A stretch of DNA of 5,614 nucleotides from Oscillospiraceae bacterium (GTDB taxonomy: Bacteria > Bacillota_A > Clostridia > Oscillospirales > Oscillospiraceae), in assembly GCA_017936985.1 (NCBI GenBank), contig JAGBEM010000268.1, positions 1 through 5,614 on the forward strand. The letters run 5' to 3'. Numbering within the stretch: position 1 is the stretch's first letter; each line of letters begins with the position of its first letter. The translations under genes were made by a program, and so were the position numbers. The notes beneath the pieces are model-generated. The model did not search any database and had not been told where the DNA came from. It worked only from the letters and a program-made list of their open reading frames with translations. Below are positions 1-5,614 of the stretch, one piece after another.

Positions 1-2
1 TG

Positions 3-1925
3 TGCCCTATGTGCCGCAGTGCATATGGCGATCACCATGATTATCCGGCGGTGCTGTTCCAGCTGGAAATCACCTATGCCGACGGAAGCCGGGAGACCAT
101 ATGCTCCGACGGAACGGAGAACTGCCAAACCGGACCGATTCTATATTCGGATATTTATTGGGGCAGCAAGGTGGATATGACCGTTCCCTTTTCTGCACCC
201 CAAAAGGTGAGCCTGCGCGACTATGGCTATGGGCAGCTTGCTGCACAGCCTATGGACCCGGTCCGCCCGGTGAAGCTGCTTGGCGCAGAGAAGATTTATA
301 TTTCCCCCAAAGGCGAAACCATTGTGGATTTTGGGCAGATCCTTTGCGGCAGGACCCGGATCTCCATGGATATCCCTTACGGGCAGGAAGTGATCCTATC
401 CTACTTTGAGCAGCCGGACAGTTCGGGAAATTATCTGAATACCATGTTCGCAACCCAGCAGGACCGCTATGTTTCTGACGGAAAAGTGCGCGTCTTTGAA
501 TCGCCCTTTGTGTTCTATGGTTTCCGTTATCTAAAGGTCGAAGGTATCCAAAATCCCAAAGCGGAGGATTTTACCGCTGTGCTTTTGACATCGGAAAAAG
601 AAAACAACGGTTATTTCCAATGTGACGATCCCCGGCTGAACCGCTTGTATCAGAATATCCGCTGGTCGCAGGCAGGAAATATGCTGTCTGTTCCCACGGA
701 CTGCCCATCCCGGGAAAAGGCTGGATATACCGGAGACCTTCAAATCTATGCTTCCGCCGCTATAGGCAACGAGGAGATGACACCGTTTTTAAGCAGCTAT
801 TTGCGCAATCTCTCTGCGGAGCAGCGGGAGAATGGGGTAGTGCCCATTGTGGTGCCCCACAGCCGCAATTATGACACCTTGATCCGCAATCATTCCAAGG
901 CCTTTGGGGAAGAAAAGCTCACCGGTGTGGCAGGCTGGGGCGATGCGGCGGTGATCGTGCCTTGGGAAATGTACCGTATGACAGGCAACGCCCTTGTTTT
1001 GCAGCAGCAGTTTGACTCCATGAAAGCATGGTGTGATTACATCCTGCGTACCGCAAGGGATGAGCGGGGCGGATACCCGGAAGAATATGACCGCTGGCTC
1101 TGGAACACAGGCTTCCACTTTGGCGAATGGCACATCCCCAGCGAGGAATACAAGCCGGATCACTCCCATTGCAAAAATACCGCCCGGTATACCGCTCCCT
1201 TGTTTGGCTATCGCAGCATATCTCTGTTTGCAAAAGTCTGCGAAGTGCTGAACAAGAAAGAAGCCGCCTGCTACAAGCAAGCGGCAGAGCGTATGAAGCA
1301 GGCAATAGGAAAGACGCTGATGGCAGACGGAAGAATGCCCGTGGATTTCATGGGTGCCTATGTGCTGGCACTGGCCTTTGATGCCGTTCCGGAGCATTAC
1401 AGGCAAGCATTTGCAGAACGACTTGCTCAAATGGTGGAAGAAAAGGGCTGCAAGCTGGACACCGGCTTTTTGGCGACACCATACCTGCTGGATGTTCTGG
1501 TGCAGATCGGCAGGGAAGATCTGGCAGAGGCTGTGTTCTGGCAGAGTGATGAACCTTCCTGGCTTTATCAGGTGGACATGGGTGCAACGGCCATGTGGGA
1601 GAGCTGGTTTAATCTGCGTCCCGGAAAGGACCCCGGGATCACAAGCTTTAACCACTATGCCTTCGGCTGCGTGGATCGCTTTATCCTATCCCATATCTGC
1701 GGCATTACAGCGGAGGAACCGGGCTTCCGAAAGATACGAATTGAACCCCATCCAGGTAGGTTACGATACTTAAAACGCAGCCTCCGCTGCCCTTATGGGG
1801 AAATTATCATGGAGATCCGGGAGGGTGAGCTTTCGGTTACCATTCCCTGCAATACCACCGCAACCGTGGCGTGGGGAGATGCTGTGCATCAAATTGGCAG
1901 CGGAAAATATGCGTTTTTATTATAA
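3..1925 (+). CDS. GH78 family alpha-L-rhamnosidase, 5'-truncated by window edge
   Basis: Hydrolyses terminal alpha-L-rhamnose from glycans or glycosides (known activity of GH78). Numbering counts from the Met at base 9, which is probably internal: the frame stays open to the window edge, and the first ~60 residues look like the end of the N-terminal rhamnosidase beta-domain (GPILYSDIYWG, residues 42-52). Residues ~95-195 resemble the concanavalin-like domain, ~200-545 the (alpha/alpha)6 catalytic barrel, and ~565-638 the C-terminal beta-sandwich. The signature DCPSREKAGYTGD (231-243) carries D231, E236 and D243 with the spacing of the catalytic acidic cluster known in GH78, E236 being the likely general acid. 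GATAMWESW (525-533) holds E531, the likely general base. SFNHYAFG (546-553) is also typical. Family members are usually ~850-1100 residues, so 200 or more residues lie upstream; whether there was a signal peptide cannot be seen. Stop is TAA. The protein looks intact within the window. Rhamnosidase specificity is inferred from family membership. Confidence 0.93.
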   Translation, partial: CPMCRSAYGDHHDYPAVLFQLEITYADGSRETICSDGTENCQTGPILYSDIYWGSKVDMTVPFSAPQKVSLRDYGYGQLAAQPMDPVRPVKLLGAEKIYISPKGETIVDFGQILCGRTRISMDIPYGQEVILSYFEQPDSSGNYLNTMFATQQDRYVSDGKVRVFESPFVFYGFRYLKVEGIQNPKAEDFTAVLLTSEKENNGYFQCDDPRLNRLYQNIRWSQAGNMLSVPTDCPSREKAGYTGDLQIYASAAIGNEEMTPFLSSYLRNLSAEQRENGVVPIVVPHSRNYDTLIRNHSKAFGEEKLTGVAGWGDAAVIVPWEMYRMTGNALVLQQQFDSMKAWCDYILRTARDERGGYPEEYDRWLWNTGFHFGEWHIPSEEYKPDHSHCKNTARYTAPLFGYRSISLFAKVCEVLNKKEAACYKQAAERMKQAIGKTLMADGRMPVDFMGAYVLALAFDAVPEHYRQAFAERLAQMVEEKGCKLDTGFLATPYLLDVLVQIGREDLAEAVFWQSDEPSWLYQVDMGATAMWESWFNLRPGKDPGITSFNHYAFGCVDRFILSHICGITAEEPGFRKIRIEPHPGRLRYLKRSLRCPYGEIIMEIREGELSVTIPCNTTATVAWGDAVHQIGSGKYAFLL

Positions 1926-1943
1926 AGTGCCAACGGTTGGACT
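1926..1943 (-). terminator. Weak candidate terminator hairpin after the AraC-family gene
   Basis: Read on the minus strand just past the regulator stop codon, AGTCCAA and TTGGCACT pair as a 7-bp stem with one bulged base around a 3-nt loop, then run into TTTATAAT. The stem is short and the U-run is only three bases before an A, so this is a marginal intrinsic terminator at best. It begins directly after the TAA of the convergent rhamnosidase gene. On the plus strand no U-tract follows it. Confidence 0.25.
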
Positions 1944-1949
1944 GGCCTG

Positions 1950-3044
1950 CTATTTAGGGTCATGTGAAGCTGTGGAATATTTCTGCCTGTATTCCACAGG
2001 AGTCATACCGTATTTCTGGCGGAATGTTCTCGTGAATTGAGAGGGATTTTGGTATCCCACCTGTTGACAGATCTCATACACCGGAATATCTGAATTTGTA
2101 AGCAGATGATGGACAATGCCCATTTTATATTCCTTCAATAAAGATGAAAAGGTTTGGCCTGTCAGCTCCCGAATTCGAGCACTGAGGTAGCTGGGGTTGT
2201 AGTGGAAATGACTTGCAGTTTGTTCAAGCGTGGTGGTTTTGTGATTTCGGTAAGCATATTGCATAACCTCCACAATCTGCTTCTGACGCACATTATCAGA
2301 TACCAGATATTCTGCCGTGTTCTCATAATTTTGCATAAGGTAAGCCAGTAGAACCTGAAAGGAAGCTTCGATAATAATATTGCTGTATTCTTTGCTTGCC
2401 TCCTGTTGCCACAGAATGTTCAGCAACATCCGCAAAAATTGATCATCATTTCCCGCATGAAGTGTGACGGCACACTGAAACCATGGCTGCTTTAATGAAC
2501 GATCCAGATAAGCGGATAGTAGTGTGTTGTTTCGGAGTATGTCAAAAAACAGTCGTTCAAATGTGTCAGCAGTTGCCTTGGCAGTTAGGCAAACACTTTC
2601 TCCGCTTGCCTCCAGATAGTGGGTAATGCCGGGAGGAATGATTGTAAAATCCCCCGGTACATGGACAAAGGAATTATTGCCGACCACATGAGTACAGGTT
2701 CCGGTAAGAACAAATACCAATTCGAAGAAATCGTGATTATGCGGTGCAATCTTGATATAGCGCATAAGCTGCTGAACGGTAATCGTCTGAGGCTGGGTAA
2801 CGTAGTATTTAGGAAGGAATTCACCAAGCAATTCTTCCGGACTCAGACTCAGAAACTTATCGACGGTTTGCCGTGAATAATCCTTTGCAAACTGTGTCAG
2901 CAGGGAAGACCGGGAATTGTGGTCCATATTATGTAAAAACTGTGGGATATCAATTTGACAGCCGTGCTGTTTGTAAAAGAGCTGTCCGGCGTGTTCATAT
3001 ATTTTAAGTGCTTTTAATTCTTTTAAGTATTGAGCTTCATCCAC
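1950..3044 (-). CDS. AraC-family transcriptional regulator with cupin-type sensor domain
   Basis: DNA-binding regulator, probably of the divergent lipoprotein/transport operon. Counting from the GTG at 3044, the protein has 364 residues. Residues ~1-85 are an unassigned, mostly helical-looking N-terminal extension. Residues ~89-146 fit an AraC-type cupin sensor: APHNHDFFEL (100-109) with the typical His pair, then VPGDFTIIPPGITHYL. Residues ~250-356 are the AraC DNA-binding domain, with helix-turn-helix 1 around 271-296 (TLEQTASHFHYNPSYLSARI), helix-turn-helix 2 around 321-346 (PVYEICQQVGYQNPSQFTRT) and the closing signature YGMTPVEYR. Start choice: an in-frame ATG lies 12 bases upstream at 3056, but it has AGG directly abutting it and sits only ~3-5 bases from the predicted transcription start. 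The GTG has GGTGAT 4 bases upstream, equivalent to an 8-base gap from the GG of a consensus site. The gene ends 24 bp from the convergent rhamnosidase gene. The effector is unknown; a sugar is likely from context. Confidence 0.92.
   Translation of the reverse strand: MDEAQYLKELKALKIYEHAGQLFYKQHGCQIDIPQFLHNMDHNSRSSLLTQFAKDYSRQTVDKFLSLSPEELLGEFLPKYYVTQPQTITVQQLMRYIKIAPHNHDFFELVFVLTGTCTHVVGNNSFVHVPGDFTIIPPGITHYLEASGESVCLTAKATADTFERLFFDILRNNTLLSAYLDRSLKQPWFQCAVTLHAGNDDQFLRMLLNILWQQEASKEYSNIIIEASFQVLLAYLMQNYENTAEYLVSDNVRQKQIVEVMQYAYRNHKTTTLEQTASHFHYNPSYLSARIRELTGQTFSSLLKEYKMGIVHHLLTNSDIPVYEICQQVGYQNPSQFTRTFRQKYGMTPVEYRQKYSTASHDPK
1970..1999. repeat. Perfect 10-bp inverted repeat in the convergent gene end
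   Basis: CTGTGGAATA (1970-1979) and TATTCCACAG (1990-1999) are exact reverse complements around a 10-base loop. The element lies inside the last codons of the AraC-family gene and 44 bases past the rhamnosidase stop codon. No T-run follows it on either strand, so it is not a canonical intrinsic terminator. It could still form a hairpin protecting or trimming the rhamnosidase mRNA 3' end. Confidence 0.5.
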
Positions 3045-3048
3045 AAAT

Positions 3049-3054
3049 ATCACC
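3049..3054 (-). promoter_or_regulatory. Ribosome binding site for AraC-family gene, favouring the GTG start
   Basis: On the minus strand GGTGAT is a six-base match to the 3' part of the AAGGAGGTGATC consensus. It is followed by four bases and GTG. It overlaps the alternative ATG at 3056-3054, so ribosomes using this site would skip that ATG. Confidence 0.55.
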
Positions 3055-3066
3055 ATCCTAATTTGT

Positions 3067-3094
3067 ATTATATCACAACAAAGCCAAAAATCAA
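3067..3094 (-). promoter_or_regulatory. Sigma-A-type promoter of the AraC-family gene
   Basis: On the minus strand TTGATT (3094-3089) is followed by a 16-base spacer and a perfect TATAAT (3072-3067), which is preceded by TG at the extended -10 position (TGATATAAT). The expected transcription start is about 3059-3061. That leaves a leader of only ~15 bases before the GTG start. The -35 hexamer matches consensus at four of six positions. Confidence 0.7.
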
Positions 3095-3132
3095 CACATA
3101 TATATAGCGATGTCTTGATTATTTCTTTTGTT
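3077..3132. promoter_or_regulatory. Candidate operator: two inverted 18-bp boxes between divergent genes
   Basis: Box 1 on the minus strand (3094-3077) reads TTGATTTTTGGCTTTGTT. Box 2 on the plus strand (3115-3132) reads TTGATTATTTCTTTTGTT. They match at 14 of 18 positions. The two ends, TTGATT and TTTGTT, are identical, and the mismatches lie at box positions 7 and 10-12. The boxes face away from each other, separated by 20 bp. Box 1 contains the -35 of the regulator's own promoter and box 2 lies just upstream of the candidate rightward -10. Binding by the AraC-family protein is inferred from position only. Confidence 0.4.
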
Positions 3133-3139
3133 CAGCACT

Positions 3140-3150
3140 TGCTATATACT
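3140..3150 (+). promoter_or_regulatory. Weak candidate -10 region for the lipoprotein/transport operon
   Basis: TGCTATATACT offers either TGC-TATATA (extended -10) or TATACT at 3145-3150 as a -10. No good -35 is found 16-18 bases upstream; TTTCTT at 3122-3127 is poor. This pattern suits a promoter that depends on an activator bound at the adjacent box. The leader to the ATG at 3218 would be about 60 bases. Confidence 0.3.
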
Positions 3151-3206
3151 TTACTTGTAAGCAAATGTCTATCCCAAGTTAATGACACGCGCTGAAAAAA
3201 ATATAT

Positions 3207-3212
3207 GGAGGG
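3207..3212 (+). promoter_or_regulatory. Strong ribosome binding site deciding the lipoprotein start
   Basis: GGAGGG lies five bases before the ATG at 3218. It places the start there rather than at the in-frame ATG at 3182, which has no such site and would add 12 residues ahead of a typical signal peptide. Confidence 0.85.
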
Positions 3213-3217
3213 AAATT

Positions 3218-4525
3218 ATGAAAAAGCTGAGTAAATCTTTGATTAGTCTGCTGCTGGTCGCAGCAATGGTCGTATGCTTCGCTGGCTGCGGCCAGGAACC
3301 GGCATCCACCGAACCGGAAGAGGTTCTTGTCAGTATGATCGATATCGGCAGTGGCCTGAACTTGAAGGTCGGTGAAACTGCTACCTTGACTGCTACTGTC
3401 AATTTGAAAGCTACCAACAAGAATGTAACATGGGCATCCTCTGATGAGGCTGTCGCAACTGTAGATGCCAGCGGCGTGGTAACTGCTGTTGCTGCAGGCG
3501 AAGCAACCATTACCGCGACCGCGGCCGATGGCTCCGGCGTGACTGCGTCCTGCACAGTCACCGTTTCTCAGGTCAGCGAAGCGATCCTGTCTGTTGGACA
3601 GGCCGGCGAACTTCCTGCAGAACCTGCTGAAGGCATCACCGGTGATATTACCTTGAATTCCGACGGCACCTGTGCTGTCAATGCCTTCTACGCAAATCTG
3701 AATGCGCAGCTTGCTTTTGAAACTACCTATGAGATCATTGACGGCATTCTGACCTTTGCTGCAGATCCTGTGGATGCAACGGTTATGGGCGTGTCCGGCC
3801 AGATCGGTACTGCTGCTGAGGTGGCGGGCGATACCGTTGTTATCACCTGTACCGAGGTTAATCAGGGTGTTATCGCTGCACAGTTCATTATGACTGCTGA
3901 TCAGGCATCTCAGCTGGGCATTACGGTTGGCAGCAAGGTCAATGTGGAAAGCATCTCCGTTCCTGAAAGCAAGACGCTCGCTTCCGGTGCGATGTTCAAC
4001 ATGGCAGAGCTGGTCACTTTTAATCCTGAGAACCCCACTGTCTCTGATATCACCATTACTGTGGACGATGCAGCTTCTCAGGTTGTTTATGTGGACACTA
4101 CCAACATCTATCCCCTGAAGGCCGGTACTGTTACCATCACCGTTACTTCTGTAGACAATCCCGAGGCAACTGCTTCCATGGTCCTGACCGTTGAAGCCGT
4201 GGAACGGCCTGCATTCCTTGCAACCAAATATTTTGAAACCGAAAGAACCTTTGGATGGGCACTGAACAGCTATGTATTCAAGACTGATGGCACTGTAGAC
4301 ATTTTGGACAAGACCGGCGTTCTGCAGGTTCTGGGTTACTATACCTTGTCCGAGGATGGTACACAGCTTACTATGTATGCCCTGAATGAGATTGCTGCAA
4401 ATCCCGAATTTGTGGGTTATACTTACAACCTGACCAAGCAGGAAGGCAGCGAGCTGCTGCAGTACGATATTGGTGAGCCTCTTGGTGCACCCGGTATGTA
4501 TTTTGCTCTGGAGCAGACTCAGTGA
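3218..4525 (+). CDS. Secreted lipoprotein with Big_2 Ig-like domain and repeated beta-rich modules, function unknown
   Basis: 435 residues. Residues 2-23 are a lipoprotein signal peptide (KKLSKSLIS, then a hydrophobic stretch) ending in a lipobox FAGC with Cys24 as the lipidation site, so the protein should be anchored outside the cytoplasmic membrane. Residues ~38-117 are a clear bacterial Ig-like group 2 domain: VGETATLTATV, NVTWASSDEAVATVDASG, VVTAVAAGEATITATA. Residues ~121-240 are beta-rich with an LNSDGT turn. Residues ~245-326 look like a second, divergent Ig-like segment (LKAGTVTITVTS). Residues ~331-435 are beta-rich again with a FKTDGT turn. I cannot assign a known family to the two non-Ig segments; the DGT turn followed by Y-x-[IL] and x-L-T strands resembles lipocalin-like beta modules. 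It lies 77 bp upstream of a sugar-binding protein gene in the same direction and is probably in the same operon, suggesting glycan capture, cell-wall spacing or adhesion near the transporter. Lysine codons are mostly AAG. Confidence 0.88.
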   Translation: MKKLSKSLISLLLVAAMVVCFAGCGQEPASTEPEEVLVSMIDIGSGLNLKVGETATLTATVNLKATNKNVTWASSDEAVATVDASGVVTAVAAGEATITATAADGSGVTASCTVTVSQVSEAILSVGQAGELPAEPAEGITGDITLNSDGTCAVNAFYANLNAQLAFETTYEIIDGILTFAADPVDATVMGVSGQIGTAAEVAGDTVVITCTEVNQGVIAAQFIMTADQASQLGITVGSKVNVESISVPESKTLASGAMFNMAELVTFNPENPTVSDITITVDDAASQVVYVDTTNIYPLKAGTVTITVTSVDNPEATASMVLTVEAVERPAFLATKYFETERTFGWALNSYVFKTDGTVDILDKTGVLQVLGYYTLSEDGTQLTMYALNEIAANPEFVGYTYNLTKQEGSELLQYDIGEPLGAPGMYFALEQTQ

Positions 4526-4537
4526 TGATCGCATATG

Positions 4538-4563
4538 AGAGTCATCCGGAAACGGGTGACTCT
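4538..4563 (+). terminator. Intercistronic hairpin, probable partial terminator or mRNA-stabilising stem
   Basis: AGAGTCATCCG (4538-4548) pairs with CGGGTGACTCT (4553-4563) over 11 bp, including one G-T wobble, closed by a GAAA tetraloop. The stem starts 12 bases after the lipoprotein stop codon. Only three T's end the stem and follow it (4563-4565) before G, so termination is likely incomplete. A leaky stem here would give more lipoprotein mRNA than downstream transporter mRNA. Confidence 0.6.
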
Positions 4564-4587
4564 TTGAAAAACTAAAATTGCTGTGAG

Positions 4588-4592
4588 AGGAG
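4588..4592 (+). promoter_or_regulatory. Ribosome binding site for the solute-binding protein, favouring GTG 4603
   Basis: AGGAG ends one base before an in-frame ATG at 4594, which is too close for initiation, and ten bases before the GTG at 4603, a workable distance. The GTG start gives a standard signal peptide beginning with Met-Lys-Lys. Confidence 0.6.
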
Positions 4593-4602
4593 AATGGTTG
4601 CA

Positions 4603-5614
4603 GTGAAGAAAATACTGTCCTTTCTTTTGTGTGTTTCCATGATCGCAACTCTGGCGGTGGGGATCTCCGGCTGCGGTAAGCAGGAGGAATCTTCCGGTGG
4701 AAGGCACGTTGTCATGACCTATTTTTATGGCGAGAATCTCCCCAAGGACATTGATCTGGTGGAAGCGGCGGTCAATGATTACCTTAAGGAATTGGGATCG
4801 GATCTGACTATGGAGTTTTATCCGATTTCCGTCTACAGTCAGAATTATTCCACCATTCTGATGACAGATCCCATTGATCTGATGTGCGTAGCCTTTGGAA
4901 GCAGCCCTATCTATTATGCACAGATGGAAATGATCCAGACCATCACCGATGAAGAAATTCAGAAATTCTGTCCCAACATTTTGGAAATGAACGATGAATT
5001 CGACATGATGGTACGAAACTCTCAGGGCGAGATCGTTGGCATCTCTACCCGTGAGCTCGGTTTTTATAACGGCGGTGCGTATGTGATCCGCAAGAGCGAC
5101 CTGAATGCCATTGGACTTGCGGATCAGTATCCTGACGGAACGCCTGTGACGCTGAGCGATTTGGAAATGATCTTCGCTAAGCTGAAGGAAGCATTCCCGG
5201 AATCTTATCCGATTGTCAGCAAGATGGACGAATCCTCTCATGCAGTATCTGTTGACCCTCTGGGTAACAATAAGTTTGCCTCCGGCGTGCTGGATTTTTC
5301 CACAAACGGAACGGAAAGCACGCAGATCGTCAATTATTATGAGTCCGAGGCATATGTAAATTTCTGCAAGTTTATGGCAAATTGCTATGCCAACGGCTGG
5401 ATCGATCCGGAGGCCGAAACCAGTACCGTCACCAAGAACGCGGCATTTATCAATGGCGTTGCCCGGGGTGTGTTGCTGGAGGGCCTGCCTTCTCTGCGTG
5501 ACGATTTTGCTACGCAGGTTGGCGAGGAATGTGTCCGCCTGCAAATCCTGACACCTACTTGTGTACCGCAGCGGGCAGAGGCGATCACCTGGGCGGTTGC
5601 CGGTCCCAGTGAAA
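4603..5614 (+). CDS. ABC transporter sugar-binding lipoprotein (LipO/LplA-like), 3'-truncated by window edge
   Basis: Extracellular substrate-binding subunit of an ABC importer, likely for an oligosaccharide. The frame is open from GTG 4603 through the last base, giving 337 residues with no stop in view. Residues 2-23 form a lipoprotein signal peptide, and the lipobox ISGC puts the lipidated Cys at 24. Mature-domain features match the extracellular solute-binding family 1 branch around LipO/LplA and DUF3502-type proteins: FYGENLPKDIDLVEAAVNDY (41-60), a YSQNYSTILM-type segment (78-87) followed by DLMCVAFG (92-99), YVIRKSDL (160-167) and YYESEAYVNFCKFM with GWIDPEAET (246-273). Relatives are usually ~480-560 residues, so about a third is missing beyond the right edge. 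An upstream ATG at 4594 is disfavoured by its ribosome-site spacing. It follows the Ig-like lipoprotein gene by 77 bp, across a leaky hairpin. LplB/YtcP-type permease genes would be expected next. The substrate cannot be read from sequence; a rhamnose-containing glycan is only a contextual guess. Confidence 0.85.
   Translation, partial: MKKILSFLLCVSMIATLAVGISGCGKQEESSGGRHVVMTYFYGENLPKDIDLVEAAVNDYLKELGSDLTMEFYPISVYSQNYSTILMTDPIDLMCVAFGSSPIYYAQMEMIQTITDEEIQKFCPNILEMNDEFDMMVRNSQGEIVGISTRELGFYNGGAYVIRKSDLNAIGLADQYPDGTPVTLSDLEMIFAKLKEAFPESYPIVSKMDESSHAVSVDPLGNNKFASGVLDFSTNGTESTQIVNYYESEAYVNFCKFMANCYANGWIDPEAETSTVTKNAAFINGVARGVLLEGLPSLRDDFATQVGEECVRLQILTPTCVPQRAEAITWAVAGPSE

Noticed and set aside
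789..1655. 288-codon open frame on the minus strand inside the rhamnosidase gene
   Set aside because: It is rich in Cys and His with no domain, and lies opposite the conserved GH78 catalytic region.
1354..1773. 139-codon plus-strand frame overlapping the rhamnosidase gene
   Set aside because: Trp-rich out-of-frame translation of the conserved catalytic domain; no ribosome site and no recognisable fold.
3155..3169. Possible catabolite-control (cre) site TTGTAAGCAAATGTC
   Set aside because: It lacks the central CG and misses the conserved C near the 3' end, so it is too far from the consensus to claim.
3151..3182. Possible leader hairpin from TTACTTG and CAAGTTAA
   Set aside because: The stem is a bulged 7 bp with a 17-base loop in AT-rich sequence, which is easily chance; no riboswitch-like structure surrounds it.
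3182..3217. Upstream ATG at 3182 as start of the lipoprotein
   Set aside because: It would put a charged stretch ahead of a normal signal peptide and has no ribosome site, whereas the ATG at 3218 has GGAGGG five bases upstream.
3179..4648. 489-codon open frame on the minus strand opposite the Ig-like lipoprotein gene
   Set aside because: Its translation is low-complexity and shows no domain, and it lies antisense to a gene with a strong ribosome site, signal peptide and Big_2 domain. It is a by-product of that gene's codon use.
4519..5544. 341-codon open frame on the minus strand opposite the binding-protein gene
   Set aside because: The plus-strand frame encodes a recognisable lipoprotein-type solute-binding protein; the minus frame shows no family features.
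1..5614. CRISPR arrays, tRNA or rRNA genes, insertion sequences, integrase or toxin genes
   Set aside because: I saw no regularly spaced direct repeats, tRNA-like cloverleaf, terminal inverted repeats or transposase-like proteins on either strand.

Overview
The window reads as part of a carbohydrate-use locus from an anaerobic Firmicute, most likely a gut Clostridia member (Lachnospiraceae/Oscillospiraceae type). That placement is an inference. It rests on roughly balanced base composition, GGAGG-type ribosome binding sites, two Gram-positive-style lipoproteins, a bacterial Ig-like (Big_2) domain, a GH78 enzyme and a LipO/LplA-like solute-binding protein. No taxonomic marker gene is present.

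Layout, left to right. (1) Bases 3-1925, plus strand: the 3' two-thirds or more of a GH78 alpha-L-rhamnosidase gene, cut by the left edge. (2) Bases 1950-3044, minus strand: an AraC-family regulator with a cupin-type sensor domain, convergent with the rhamnosidase gene and only 24 bp from it. (3) Bases 3045-3217: a short divergent regulatory region. It holds a strong sigma-A-type promoter firing left into the regulator gene, a weak candidate promoter firing right, and a pair of inverted 18-bp boxes (14 of 18 identical) that could be the regulator's operator. (4) Bases 3218-4525, plus strand: a secreted lipoprotein with two Ig-like segments alternating with two similar beta-rich segments of unknown function. 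(5) Bases 4538-4563: an 11-bp hairpin with a GAAA loop and a poor U-tract. (6) Bases 4603-5614, plus strand: the first 337 codons of a lipoprotein-type ABC sugar-binding protein, read through the right edge without a stop.

Working model (inference). The AraC protein senses a sugar or glycan signal and controls the divergent lipoprotein plus binding-protein operon. Permease genes would be expected just past the right edge. The binding protein would deliver an oligosaccharide to an ABC importer, and the cytoplasmic or surface rhamnosidase on the left would remove terminal L-rhamnose. The most unusual component is the Ig-like/beta-module lipoprotein, which sits first in the putative transport operon and has no function I can name.
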